Source: Ciona savignyi (taxonomy: Eukaryota > Chordata > Ascidiacea > Phlebobranchia > Cionidae). Taken from it: a stretch of DNA of 64,000 nucleotides. The notes below the pieces were generated by a model that saw only the letters and a program-made list of their open reading frames with translations, did no database searches and was not told the origin of the DNA. Both the position numbers and the translations under genes were made by a program. The stretch is taken from NCBI GenBank assembly GCA_000149265.1, contig CH002622.1:83698-147697 (forward strand). Reading direction: 5' to 3'. Below are positions 24,931 to 38,030 of the stretch, piece by piece (within the stretch, counting starts at the first letter, position 1; each line of letters begins with the position of its first letter).

Positions 24931-27900
24931 ATGCTTTCCCGAATACGCTGCTGTAATGTATCAACCTCTTTGCTCAAATCTTTTCGGGGGGGGGATCTGT
25001 TGTTGTAACCCAAAATCGAAAATCATCCGAAAATCGAGAAGAATCCCCAAATAATGTTCGTATTGGATGTTCCTCAGGGTTTTGGGGGGATACTACAACT
25101 TCCACCGCTCAACTGGTACAAACGGGAGACATTCAATTCCTGGTATCTGATTATTTGTCAGAAATTACGATGTCCCTATTGACAGCTGCGAAACGAAAAA
25201 ATCCAGAGCTAGGATTCGCTCCAGATTTTGTTGCCACTTCAATTGCTCCACAAATTAAAAGTATAAAGGAGAAAGGTATTCGCGTCATAAGCAACGCAGG
25301 AGGCACAAATCCACTTGCTTGTGCAGCTGCTTTAAAGGAAGCTGCAAAAAAATCTGGGACTTCTTTGGATGTGGCGGTCGTTTTAGGAGATGATATGATG
25401 CCTAATCTTCCTGAGCTTTTAAAATCAGGCGAAATCAAAGAAATGGGAGATGGTAAACCACTTCCTAAGTCTGTAATGAGCATGAACGCTTACTTTGGAG
25501 CTCTACCCATCTTGAAAGCCCTGGACCTTGGAGCTGAAGTGGTTGTTACTGGGAGATGCGTGGACAGTGCACTTGTGTTGGCACCACTAATGCATTCCTT
25601 TGGCTGGAAAGTTGATGATTATGACAGGTGAATGCTCATTGTTAATATAATTGTACTCTTTTACCAGTGCCTTATGCTTTATCCTACCAGTGAGGTGATC
25701 TGGCGTATTAACCAAAGCCCAAAAGGTTAGGAATTCAAGAAGTTATCTGAAGCTTTATTGAATTAAACATAAACTATAATTTACCTATTACCTGTCCCAA
25801 CAACAATTTTGTCCCACATATAAGGATAAACTCATATATAGTTAATTGGAAAATATGTCAAGAAATGTAACTTTATATGTCGGTTTTTAAAATCCAGTAC
25901 TGGCTGGACTTTTTTGTGTATCCTTGATTGTAGGAGACATTACAAGAACCCAGTGGGTTCTACCAAAATTAAAGAAACAGCTTAATCATACACAACACAC
26001 TGCAATAGTTCTAGTAACCTGACCGTAAGTGCAGTGGCCGACATTTAACTGTGTTATCACTTCCCTTGTGTTTTCCATTTACAGGTATAAATATAATTAT
26101 ATAAATATCCTATCCAACCTAGCACCCTAACTTTAGGTTGTGGTGTATGTCAATTGTCAATGCAACCACAGATTAGTCCAATCGTAAGACAGATTAGTCT
26201 AGTGGTTTAGTGCATCGGCTTTCAACCGAAGGGTTGCAGGTTCGAAACTGGTCACTAGCTAGTCTGTTGCGTCCTTGGGCAAGGCACCTACCGGACATTG
26301 CCTGAACCCAGCGGATTAATGGGTTTTATCAAATTTAAGGAACGTATCTATCATAGATACTGCAATAGCTACAGTACCCGACGATGGGCGCGAGGTGATC
26401 TGACGACTGCCCGTGTGTTAACCCCCTTGGTTTTCCCATTTATGGTAATAAACACGAATATCCTATCCTATCCTATCTAGCACCCTAACTTTAGATTGTG
26501 GTGTATGTGAATGCAACCAATAAATAGTGTATTTTACACAGACTAGCTGCGGGTAGTCTTGCTGGGCACCTGTTGGAATGTGGGGCGCAATCCACTGGTG
26601 GAATATTCACAGACTGGGAAAGTGTGCCAGACTGGGACAACATTGGATTCCCAGTTGCTGAATGTTATTCTGATGGTCATTTCGTGCTCACCAAACCTGA
26701 TAATACAGGTTGAGTGGTTTGAAACAGACATATTGCAGGAGTTCCTATAAATACTACAGCTTGGAGCGCTTACATTGCTATGGAAAGTAATTCTAACCCT
26801 GTCCCAAACACTAATCTTAACCCCATAACTAAATTTAACCCCAACCCTAACGTTAATATCATAATCTTTATTTTAGTAAAATAAGTTTTCTCCAAGGCTC
26901 ATGTAACTACGAAGTATTGTAAGCGAATCCAAGGGCTCCTGTAGTATTTAGAGGTATCTTTATTGCAGAGCTCCCATTTAATTTTGCTTGCTGTGTCAGT
27001 ATTTTCCAATTTTTTTATTTCAAATCATAAACATAAAAAGAGACATTTATTAATTTGTCAATTATCATTAAAAAATTATAAAAAGGATACAGGTATAATT
27101 CATTTTTTCAGTGTAATTATCCCGGAAGTGCTGATATTTTTAACATTTTATCCGTTTTAAAGCTTCAATATAAAAAAACAATCATATAAATATTTTTTGT
27201 AAATCAACAGGGTGAGAAAATAGTAGAGCTTTATTGCAAAATTAAACACCCATTGACTTAATTCAGCCCAAAAAAACTTAAGCGTAAAATGAGAGTCACG
27301 CACACTTAATACCAAATATGCCTTAAATTTAAAAAACATAAAAAAAGCAAACCCTTTTTTTCATCACTGCCCAATATATATTCCAGGAGGAATGGTAACA
27401 TGCGCTACGGCTGCAGAACAGCTTGTGTATGAGATCGGTGACCCTTCAGCTTACATATTACCCGACGTCGTATGCGATTTCCGCAATGTTGAAATGCAAC
27501 AACAATCCAAGGACCGTGTATTGGTGTCCGGAGCCAAGGGCCACCAACCCACAGAAGATTACAAAGTTTGCGCAACTTATTTAGATGGATTCCGATGCAC
27601 AGCAGTGTTTAGTGTGGGTGGAAAAAGGGCGATCGCCAAAGGTAAATTCCTTTTTTTATGAATAATTACTGATATTATGAATATTGACTGTTTTTATGAA
27701 TATTGACTGTTTATGAAGGGCAACACTAAAAGAAGGAAAGAAGTGAAACTGCTCACTAAAACTATACAAACTAATTTTAACCCGCCCCTAAATACTAACT
27801 CCAACCCCATGTTTAATACTAACTAGGTAACTTTCTTTTTTTAAATTAGCCCTTGCTGTTATGAAGATAGATCTTGCTCTTTAAAATTGGTTTATTATGG

Positions 27901-29357
27901 GCTTCGTGTAATTATTCATGTCTTCCACCAGCCAGCAACAGGGGTTATTGCAATGTGCTGTGCTTAAAGTTATTCCAGTGTGTTGTTTTATACCAGTATT
28001 ACCAGAACTAGTTTTTGTCACTTGAATATTAATAAAAACTAATACACTTTTTCGGTTGAAATTTAGATTTTTAAGGTTATATTGTGTTTTTTAAACATTA
28101 TTTCTAAAGTTTTTACTATAAATTTGATTTATTTATTTATATATTTTTGGTCCAATAAAATATTTACCACAATTTTATATTAACTATTCTTTCACCACAG
28201 CCCACCGCACTGCCGACAGCATTTTAAAACGAGTCCGTCGAATGTTTAAATTCCTTGGTTTCTCTGATTTCAAGCGCGTCCACCTACAAGCAGTTGGCAG
28301 TGAGAGTTTGTACGGAGCTCATGCGAGAACATACGGGAAGGACGGGCCACGGGAGACCGTCATGTGGATTGCAGTGGAACACGACGATAGGAAAGCTCTC
28401 GGTGTGTTCGCACAGGAGCTCGCTGCAGCTGGGACAGGTGAATATTAGGATGTCTTATTTGATTTCTGGTAAATGAATAAATATTTTTGAAGGATTTATT
28501 TATGTTTTTTTATCCAAAACTGACTAGCTACCGTTTTTAAACCGTCGCCAGAGCTTTCACAATGTGTTGTTTATGTGTCTTGCCTTTAATTTTATGACCC
28601 ATTAATCCAGTAGGTTCTTGTTTTGTCCACTGACTGCCTAGTCCAAGTAGCACAGACACAACCGCCTTGCCATTGCCAGTGTCAGGTTTCAAAAAATATT
28701 GGACTTAATATATATGCCGTGTGAATCATATTTATTTATTCATTATTAAGTTAATGTCAGTTTTAAGAAGTAATTATCCTAATATATCAAAAACGTCCAA
28801 CAGGAATGGCTCCAGGTTTAACTGGAATAGTGGGGGGGCGACCAAAACCAAGCCCCGTGTTGAAACTATTTTCCTTCCTCCATCCCAAGTCCGTTGTCCC
28901 GGCAACCGTCTCCGGCTGTGGTCCTGATCTTGTTGTCGAGCATGAGACACCTAGTGGAACATATGCGCCAAGCGAGGTGGAAGTTCAAGAGGTCGACGTA
29001 AAAACGGGGGATTTCTCCTACACGTTGGAGGAGCTGGCTTACACTCGTAGTGGGGATAAAGGAAACAACGCCAACATTGGTGTCATTGCAAGGAAGCCTG
29101 CGTATGTGCCTTACTTGCGCAAACACCTTACAGCTGATGTAGTTTACCAATACTTTCAACATCTATTTGATGAATCCACCAACATCCCCGTTGAAAGATT
29201 TGAATTACCTGGAGTCCACGGGTTTAATTTCGTCCTCACTAATTGCCTGGGTGGAGGCGGGGTTACGTCTCTACGCACTGATCCACAAGGAAAGGCCTTC
29301 GGACAAATGTTGCTGGATTTAGAGATGAAAAACCTACCCGACCTCACCAAATTGTAA
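24931..29357 (+). CDS. AtuA / DUF1446 family protein, probably mitochondrial; apparent frameshift at a G run
   Basis: Bacterial AtuA belongs to acyclic terpene utilisation; its reaction is unsettled and the animal homologues are uncharacterised. Exons: 24931-25627, 26542-26708, 27387-27641, 28201-28437, 28804-29357; phases at all four junctions agree. The N-terminal domain covers the first four exons and the start of the fifth ([63 protein letters not shown]). The last exon also carries the small AtuA-like C-terminal domain ([16 protein letters not shown]). From the ATG at 24931 the leader ([18 protein letters not shown]) is rich in Arg/Ser and free of acids, like a mitochondrial presequence. 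The nine-G run at 24986-24994 puts this ATG one base out of frame with the domain; one more G would give 636 residues. If the run is correct, the first in-frame ATG is at 25170, inside the conserved domain. AATAAA follows at 29433 and 29437. Confidence 0.87.
25935..26115 (+). mobile_element. SINE-A copy, head missing
   Basis: Begins near ACATTACAAGAACCCAGTGG; the flank after its tail (CTAGCACCCTAACTTTAG) is repeated after the next copy. Confidence 0.75.
26180..26476 (+). mobile_element. SINE-A copy (full length)
   Basis: Lies between exons 1 and 2 of the AtuA-type gene; followed by the same flank as the copy at 25935. Confidence 0.85.
26740..26957. mobile_element. small inverted-repeat element (MITE-like, about 218 bp)
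   Basis: The ends are inverted relatives of about 35 bases: CCTATAAATACTACAG...GCGCTTACA at the left and its complement (TGTAAGCGAATCC...CTGTAGTATTTAGAGG) at the right. Inside is a C/A-rich block of repeated CTAACCC-type motifs. It starts about 30 bases after exon 2 of the AtuA-type gene. A partial copy in the opposite sense is nested at about 23980-24045. Confidence 0.65.
27713..27835. repeat. fragment of the GGGGTTGGAGTTAG-block repeat family
   Basis: It starts GAAGGGCAACACTA and contains, on the minus strand, the core AACATGGGGTTGGAGTTAG that recurs at 24330, 58917 and (weakly) 39255. It lies in an intron of the AtuA-type gene. Confidence 0.5.
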
Positions 29358-30654
29358 AATTAATGAGATTTCTATAGTAATCATGTATGATTGTTGTGAA
29401 GGATATTTTTGTAAGTGCAATTATTTTCATATAATAAATAAAACAGATTATAATTTACTGGTTGGTCTGTTCGCAAAGCGTGTATCAGGACCAAAATCGG
29501 CAAAACATGTTCACTGCCAGATAATTTTGGGTTCCTACGATATTACGGAGCACATATTATTCCGTTTTTGTCTGTCATTTTTGTGGCAGTGTTATTTCCT
29601 AGTCAATGCCTTGATCTTTACTTATTTTTTAATCCCTTTGTGGTAAATAGCCGAACTGAAAACTAGTAATCCGTTTCATTTGAGCTTCATTTTAAAAGGA
29701 AGAAAATGATCAATCGAGTAAAATCTAGTGAGGTGTTAGATAATATGCAGTAGCAAATCACACAGGAAACCCAAGAATATAGTCACTACAACTGATTTTC
29801 AAATTTTCGGCTAGTTATTATTTGACATCCGATATTTCAATACTGGTAGGCATTATTCCCTTAAAGCAAGTTGCGTATGAATAAACTGAATTACCAAAAG
29901 GACAAATGGACTTATATATTATACCCTATATCAACTTCTAACACTCGAAACCCGTCATCAGTCTGCTTTAACAATGAGTTGAACATTTTATTATACCACG
30001 AGTAATGAGGTTACTGGTTGGTGTGTTGACAAGGTTAACCGATCATTTCTGTATGTAGAAACATAGATCGTAGCCTTCAGCCAAATTGAGTTTTATAAAT
30101 GAAAGTTTGATCTAATAGTAGCCGCGAAATTTACATCTGTTTGACTAACAGCTCAGTAAGATTGTCATGTACTGACATAATAGTTGCATCGAAAACATCT
30201 CCGCGCACAGTGGGTTGTGTCTTCGTGTTATGCACTAGAAAGCCTGTAAACTACCCAGTGGTAGAATGGGTTGAACTGGAATGTGATAAATGTCTCAACC
30301 ATATACAACACGCTGCAATAACTGAGGCAACCCGCTGAAAGGCTTGAGATAATTTCCCATTGATAATGTCCCTTGCGTTTACCTAATCACGGGAACATAT
30401 GATTACATAGTACCGTGCACTAGAGATGAAGCGTCTTCTTTGTGAGAAGGAATTTGACGGACATTGTTGCAAACCTACAATATTCAAACTTCCACCTTGT
30501 CAATACAGGATTTTATTTTAAAAATGTTTTCCATGTAAAATAAATGATATAACAAGTTTGTAGGTTAAGTTTGCACTTGTGGGTAACAGTATGGAAGAGC
30601 ATTAACGAATGAAACAAAAAGTACAAGAGGTTTTGTTCTAAAGTGCATTTGCTA
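29358..30654. other. 3' region between convergent AtuA-type and PARP16 genes
   Basis: Nothing coding is seen. AATAAA signals for the plus-strand gene lie at 29433-29442. A decayed SINE copy covers about 30255-30400. An AATAAA on the minus strand (30511-30516) serves PARP16. Confidence 0.5.
30511..30516 (-). terminator. polyadenylation signal of PARP16
   Basis: TTTATT on the plus strand reads AATAAA on the minus strand, about 140 bases past the PARP16 stop at 30655-30657. Confidence 0.5.
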
Positions 30655-33186
30655 CTAAGGAGCCAATAAATCGTCGTGTTGAATTCTGCTACGCCACCAC
30701 GTATTAAACACTGATGAGTTAAAGAAGCCAATAAGAAATAAGGCACCAACGTATAAAAGCATTAGAATAAGAAATCGATGTCTTCTGAAAAACTGACGAA
30801 AATATGAAGTATTTTTGTTCACAGTTGGAGTACCGGCCAAAATGCTGGCGATGAACTTTTTATCGGCTTTCGGTGTGTAGACGGCTACGTATTTTACCCT
30901 GACGAGCTCATCGTTTCGGACGACGAAGTATTTTTCTGGGATTTCACCCCCCTCACTGCCCTTAATGTGGGACCTAGATGAACGGCTGCGTAATGTTGGT
31001 TTGCTCGCATCCTCTGTCTTGGAGCATTTGACATCAGGGTGGTCGATTGCTTCACACAACGCAAGACAACTTAAGGAATCGCCGAATAAACTGTTCGTCC
31101 AGCCAGTACTCGCTGGACTATACAATATGGACACTTTGAAATCACTGGACAGGTATATACCCTCGCCAAAGAACGCAACCTAGAATAAGGAAATTGTAAA
31201 CATGATGATATTTGAAGTTAATGATACATTTATATAATACGATTGGTACCAACAAAAAATTACCACAAAGGGTTAAGCATAATGTTCACCGTTAAAACAT
31301 TTGTATTTTTAACAGTGCATTTTTGTTTGGTTTGTAATTTAATTTAGCTTGCCTTAGTAAAAAAGCACCTGGTCATCAAGTGCAAGGCTGTTGGATTGAA
31401 ATTGTACAATTGGAACAAAAATTGTATGTACTTTTTGTCACAAGAACCCAGTAGACTAACACATTAAACTGTAACTAAAAGAACGTCTCAATCGTACACA
31501 ACACACTGCAATAGCTCCAAATACCCAACGGTGGGCGAGATGCTATCTTATATTTGCTTGCCGCCTGTACCTTCCAATGCAAGAAATCAAGTATAAATAT
31601 GCCGCCCTATATTTGTGCAACAAAAATCTCACCTTGTTCAAATTGTTGCGCAATCCATGATACAAAATGGAATGAAAATTTTCACACTTGCTTCCATGGT
31701 AAGCATGGATGATGTCATGACCTTCAGCCTGTTTCATGAATCTCTCGTTTTCTTTGTCCCCATAAACAACTTCGAAAAGAAAATCTGGTTCGCTTGGTGC
31801 CGATGTGTCGTCAACCAATCTCACAAAATTACTGAACTGTAAAGAATCGGTGGTACAATGTTAACAAACAATTTTGCGGTTTAAACATGCTTTTATTTTT
31901 GCTTTTGTGCAATGTAAAGTGTGCATGGTTGCCAGTGTTATCTTTTAATATTATTATTAAAACTAAGGTTGGTAATAGTTGCAGTTTTAAAAGATAGTTC
32001 TCATGCCTCAAAAAAAAGTTCTTAGTCTGATCGAATATGTTGGTTGGACAGTGTAACACCCTTCAGCTAAAACATTATCAAAACTGGTCATTGGTAAATC
32101 AATTGTGTCCTTGTGCAAGACACTTTTATCAAACATCAACTGGACCCAGGGCATTATTGGTTTTTTTAAAGCTATAAGGATGTCTTAATTTTGCTAACCC
32201 AACAATGGGCACAAAGTATTATGATGATTGATTGACTGTATGAAAACACCTCTAGTGCTTTCTGATTCACAGAACACAAATGTCCTATCCTTTCTTATTT
32301 TAAATAGTTTTGTTAAATAACAACGAATATAATTTTAAACAATTCACATCAAAATGCATTAACCTCACGCCGATCTGCCAGTGTAAGATGGAAGGATTTT
32401 GGATTAATCACCCACTTCAGCAGAAGTATTGATTGTGGATTAATGTGGTCGGTGTTTTTCCAATCTATTTGATGGAGTGGTGGTAAGCTTCTGGCTGCCT
32501 CAATCTATAAATAATTCCTTGTAAAAAGATAGCAATGAAGATTTTTAATAGAGTTATAGTTTTAGATCTTGATACCACTTTGTAATAATTTGTTTAAGAA
32601 ACAGTGTATGCAACTGAACATAAGCAAAACTTCAATAGTTATACCACATAATGCCAAGGAAGGTTTTCTATCTATAGGTTGCACAAGAATGAGAATATTG
32701 AATTCCTTGTTAACTAGACTCCCAAGTAATATCCCTATTTTGTCCAATTGTACCCTGAACTTATGAAAACGAAACTTACACTTTACATTTAGTAATCGTT
32801 AAATTATTAATATTTAGAAAAGTGAATTTATAACAAAAGAATACTTTGCTGCAAACGCAATCTAGTATGTTACTCATATCCAGCTTAGATTTTCGTCTGA
32901 ATAAACATTTTGTTTCCATTTAAATCGAATAGAGAATGCCCTGCATGGTACTGTGTTGCACAATTGTAGTTTTATTTCGGCAGATGATACAGTAAATAAG
33001 AATGAAAAAATGTACAAAACTCCAAAAACTTACCAATGCGTCGAAGTCCTTTTCATTATCCTCCTTCAAGAACAAAGCTGGGAACGGCCTCAACAAACTA
33101 TCTTTTTTATAGTTTATAGCAGCAGAAACAAATAAACTGTACAAAAAATCACAACACACTATATCCATAACTGTGGCCTGTAGCAA
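30655..33186 (-). CDS. PARP16: PARP16-type mono-ADP-ribosyltransferase, tail-anchored in the ER membrane
   Basis: In vertebrates PARP16 sits in the ER and nuclear envelope and mono-ADP-ribosylates stress-response kinases. Four exons: 33186-33034, 32504-32364, 31836-31633, 31179-30655, each a whole number of codons (51, 47, 68, 174 plus stop); 340 residues, near the human 322. The N-terminal helical domain shows DSLLRPFPA. The fold shows PDFLFEVVY, the H of the H-Y-Y triad in YHGSK (H145), the first Tyr in GEGIYLSSD (Y175), IDHPDVKC, and KYFVV with the third Tyr. These residues mark a mono- rather than poly-ADP-ribosylating enzyme. A hydrophobic segment at about 302-319 near the C-terminus is the membrane anchor. 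The start could also be Met-7. It lies 687 bases downstream of ACP6 on the same strand, which is wide for a tunicate operon. Confidence 0.93.
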
Positions 33187-33873
33187 AGATTGAAATTATA
33201 CTGCTGCGATACCCAATTTCCTACAATATGTGAGAAAAAGTGGAAAGGTGAATTAAAATATACAGAAAATACTTCTACACAACAATAAAAACTACTGCAC
33301 CGTACATGTCTATTGGAAAACACTTATGGACATATAAGCACACAATATTATAAAGAATTTTTAAGTTTCGATGTAGTATTGAATGATAATTCATTCGGAT
33401 TGTTTTACGGCATGAGTATCAATACACCGCCTGCCAAAATCATAAGAAACGCTATGGAACCAATCCAATCTCAGTTAAAACACTGGAACTTCTGGTAAAT
33501 TAAACAATATAATGCTGGAGCAATATGTGATCAAAGGATGCTGAACCAATGAATTGCCACGCTGGACAGACAACATTGATCAAAATTCGTGAAAAAAGCA
33601 GTGAAATCATGTAAAGTTACTTTAAATTACCTAAAACATAAATGAATGTATAGTGCATCCATTTCTATTTAAATCTATTGACAAAATAATGTTTCTATTT
33701 ACTGTGCAGAATAGTTTGCAAACTTCTTTCTTGTACTAATATTTCACAAACCATTTTTAAGCAAAAAATAAAATGATTGAAAAACTTTGAATATTATTAG
33801 AGAAAAAATTGAAATAAAGAACTTATTACATGCTAATTGATTTTTAAATAGATTTGTTAAAATTAACAGGAAA

Positions 33874-36800
33874 TTACTGAGGCATTTGTCTTAAAAACTT
33901 ATCATCTTTTACTCCACACAGTTTAGTATACTCGTCAGGAGAAACTAAATATTTGGAAACTGCAGCCTTGAACTCATTTAAAGGACACATAACGTCACTG
34001 CAGCCCGGTAGTAATTGCTTCTCATTCTCATATAGAACTTGAACATAATACTTCTGGTCTGAAGAGCACTCATAAAGCTCAAGTGTAACGTTCGCAGCAT
34101 ACGGCGGCCATTTCGAATCATGGATGTTAAGTGTATGAAGGAATGGTATGAGAGTGGTATCATGTCCGGACAGCAATATTAATTTCTCTTTGTTAGGTTG
34201 GTTGCTGATTGATTGATCCATATTCTCCAGCAGCTTGGTAAGTAAAGGGCCGGATGCAAGTTTCAAACTCAGGTCCCTGAAATATTATTTTCATGTTGGT
34301 GAAAAATAAAAAAGATGGGGTTATTATACACAATACAAAAGATAAACTTAACTAATAATTACCTGAAATGAACACTTTTACAAGTTAAAACCAATGTCAA
34401 CATCATATTTAACACATTTTCTCCAATAACTTAAAACCAAGGATAAGGTTACTTGGCAGCAAATTTAAGTAAAAAGCTGTGGGTACTTATGATCAGATTC
34501 TTGGCTTTATTGCAATATTTTATGTTAATAGGTCTATGTGATAAGTATTCAATACAGGCAATGGCTTTGGTTTTGTAATTTCCTCAATATACACTTGATG
34601 GAATTTAGAATGCCTTTATAATCCAACCATAGAGTGAAGCATTTCCAACTAACTTAAACCGGTCAGACAAATAAGATGTAATAGACATCCCACCTAATAA
34701 ACATAGAAGAAAGAGGATTCAAAATCAAGATGTTTGAAGGCGAAACAATTATGAATATCTCTATAGGACAAATAACCCTGAACTTTTTGGAGAGAGAATG
34801 TCTTGTTTTTAAACCGATGTTATTTTCAAATTATTTAAAAGGGTAGAATAACAATTATTTGTAATCCAAATAAAAATAAAGTCTTAAATAAAATGAAGAT
34901 TTAAAATAAAAACCAGTCTGCTAAATTGGGTTTTTAATCCCTGCATCCCAAGCCGACTGACACAAGTATTGAACTCACACCCTTCGGGCTGAAATTCTGA
35001 CGAGTGAGCTTGGACAATAATTTTCACATGAACCAATCGTTACAAACCTTGCCTCTCCATGACCAGCAAAAACGTAATCCATAATTTCCACGGAAACTCG
35101 TTCCAAATTTGTCATTGCTTCAGGCTTATCGAACTCAGCAGGCAGCATGTCATGGAATTTGTGGACGAACAAACAATCCCGTAACGTTACCAAATGAACT
35201 TTGTGTTCGGGAGAAATGTTGAACTGATTCTGAATATCTTCTCGCTGTGAAAATTAATTTTTATTTATATGTTTATCCGCTTAAACAAACATAAAAGGCA
35301 TTAACACATGGAAAATAGTTGGATTATTTGATGCCCACTGTCGGGTTACTAATATTGCACTGTTTTGTGTATGATTAAGACGGTTTTTAGTTTTATTTAC
35401 CCATTTATCCACTGGATTTAGGAAATGCTTTGCTAAGACTTAACCCACGAGCTAGCGACCAGGTTTGATGCTACAACCATTAGACTAAAAAACCACATCT
35501 ACAGTTCAGTACATAAGTAACAATTCTTAGGTAAATTCCTAGGATAACTACACTAAACTTGTTAATTAAATGAAAAAAGAATAGGTACAAAGACTATTTC
35601 GATTATTCTGAATTAAACCTAAACGAATTTTTAAATAAAGATATGAGGTTCTAAACAGTGATTATTAAGTAAAAACAAATTTGGTATTTCTTTGGGTTCT
35701 TAACTTATCATCAAACTTTCTTAAGTCCTAATAAAAATTGGTTCATGATTGGTGATTTGACAATTGAAAACAATTGGTAATGCACTGACAACTGGACAAC
35801 GATAAGTCATCCTTACAACACAAAAATTAGTAATCAGTGTTTTTTCTTACTTAATATGCAGATGTAAGAAACAAATGTTGAGAAAAATTTGAGCCATTTA
35901 TATAAAATCAAATCCATTCTGGTCAAAACTAGAGCACATTTATTTTGATAACTTACAATTTCTTTAAAGCCTTCAATAAGATCGGGATTTTTCCACGCCC
36001 ATCGATTGAGCATTCGGATGTAATTGCAGATTTGAAAATTGGGGTAGAGCACTTCCATTGTAGGTGGGGCAACATGGATTGGGAATTGGGCTGTGTGGCC
36101 AGGAAATAATCCTGTGGAGATATCGATTAGTTTTTGTAGAATGTACACAAACCTAGATGATGGAGTGTAGTAATATATTATGGTGGGTTGAAATAAAAAA
36201 ATATGTTGGAAAAAGTAATATAAAATATCATAATGATGCTGTCTATTTTATTGTATAATTGAAATTTTAGCGAAAAGATATTATCAATGAAGATTTCAAC
36301 AAATTAGCATATTTATCAGCATAGAACTTTATTGGCTACAGGTAAGTGCATAAATGTGTGTGACCGCGTATTTAACACTTTTACTTTGTTTTTAAATATC
36401 AGATAGTTTGACTGCTTCACAGACTTATTGGCTACGGCTATTAATATCAGATATGTAGTACAAACTTAACATAAAATAAAAGATGTTCTGTATTTGTTTA
36501 ACAGTAGACTTTAGCCTAAGGGTATCTTTATAGTACTAACCGACATTAAATTATTATAAACCAACCAACCAAAAAAAGCTGTATTTGTTCAACACCAGAC
36601 TATAGCCTATGATCGGTACCTTTATACTTCTAACCAATATTAAATTATTATACTCTCATGCAAACCAACCAACCAGCAAGCACACTCCTTGCAGATTCCA
36701 CTGTCCTTTTCACCCCAGTTGACCTCGCATAAACTTGTGATGGATCTTTGACAAAATCCAATTCCGTCAAATATTTCTTCCTCAAATAGCAGCCGAGCTG

Positions 36801-37166
36801 ATACAGTTGTTCAGCACCAACGCTTGTCAACTGACCGTGGTCTCCCTTCGTTTCCCCCCATGTTGTGTTGTGTTTTATAACAATTTCTTCATCATGTAAC
36901 TCGGTGATAACATACGGGATGACAGTATGTTCAGGGTGCGTCATTTGCGACTTGGAATATTCAATTTTCGGCAGATAATCGGGTGATAGTAATGGAGTTC
37001 TTGCTCCATGGCGAAAAATTACTTGAACAAGCTTTAGATTCATCTTTTCCTCCTCTTTTTTAAGGCACAGTGTACGATTATAAGTTTGGGATTTATTTCG
37101 AAAATAGAAATACCCGTTTAATGCCACAGCAGCAGAACTAAATGCTATTATCTGCTTTGCAGCCAT
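33874..37166 (-). CDS. ACP6: lysophosphatidic acid phosphatase type 6 (histidine acid phosphatase)
   Basis: Expected to hydrolyse lysophosphatidic acid to monoacylglycerol; the human enzyme is mitochondrial. Four exons: 37166-36674, 36111-35957, 35244-35048, 34276-33874; phases 1, 0 and 2 join exactly; 415 residues against 428 in human. The signature RHGARTP is at 52-58 (nucleophile H53), and the proton-donor pair HD in SGHDTTLIP is at 320-321. Other family landmarks are QLTSVGAEQLYQLG, YARSTGVKRTVESARSVLAG, EVLYPNF, KWPPYAANVTLELYE and a CPLNEF motif near the end. The N-terminus (MAAKQIIAFSSAAVALNGYF) is a hydrophobic leader followed by basic residues. It is divergent to the HCN gene, 864 bases away. 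Confidence 0.93.
35270..35495 (-). mobile_element. decayed SINE-A copy
   Basis: Recognisable pieces are GCCCACTGTCGGGTTAC, GTGTATGATTAAGACG and AGCTAGCGACCAGG, in an ACP6 intron. Confidence 0.6.
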
Positions 37167-37214
37167 TTTAAATATTTTCTATCTAAAATTTCTAAAACAA
37201 TTTTGGTTTTAAGT

Positions 37215-37330
37215 GTACAATCGTGTGGCCGAATGGTTAACGCGACCGATACATATATCGACTCTTATACAAATAAAAACGGTACTGGTAACGACGAGAC
37301 CATCACGAGTTCGAAACTTGGCTCGGTAAA
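37215..37330 (+). mobile_element. SINE-B-like tRNA-related repeat
   Basis: A-box-like TGTGGCCGAATGGTTAA, GCGACCGATACATA, and B-box-like GAGTTCGAAACTTGGCTCGG, then an A-rich tail. It sits between the divergent ACP6 and HCN genes. Confidence 0.7.
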
Positions 37331-38030
37331 TAAAAATAATAAAAAATAAAAATAAAATAATTACAATATTGCAAAAATAGAATTTAAACTAAAAAAAACA
37401 TGATCACAGCTATTTAAAAATTTAAGGTCGTTAAGGATTAGTAAACATTTCTGTATTTCCACCTTTTAAAATTGCTTATGTGTTATAATAAATAAACGTA
37501 TAGTTTAGGCACATATAATGATATAACTAAGAATTCCCCAACCTAATCTAACTGGACTTTTTGAAATTTAAACGATTCTGCCTGAATGCAACGCATTTAG
37601 GTACCTTCCTACATTCACAGCCGATAGAAAGAACAATTTTTACGCATTATCCATTATCTATACTTGGTTTGGTTAAAACACGTCAGCACAAAAAAACATA
37701 AAAAGATGTGACGTAACAAGAAGTACGCAGTGATTTTCCCCTTCAAAAATCACCGAAAGCGAGATTTATTTACAATTTTATAAATCACAACAGTTTTGTT
37801 TCAGGAAAATTTATTTGTATGAACTCATCAATTAATATCTTTTTAATTGATTAAAAATTCATAATATTAGTTTGTTGTGGAATAAAAGGTATTGTGATTC
37901 AAAACTAGATATTTAGGCTACTTAAAATTTTATTGTCTGTTTTTTCGTCATAGGCATTATGTGCGTTGGATAATTTTTGCAATTTTGCTGAAATTCCTTA
38001 TTTTAAAATAGAGAAAAAGAGCCCACACAG

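Noticed and set aside
25155-25631. A separate 158-residue AtuA-like protein starting inside the first exon
   Set aside because: The conserved domain extends upstream (SSGFWGDT) in the same frame, and the last codons run past a clear donor at 25628.
33034-37166. ACP6 and PARP16 as one operon
   Set aside because: They are on the same strand, but the 687-base spacing is far larger than typical tunicate operon spacing.
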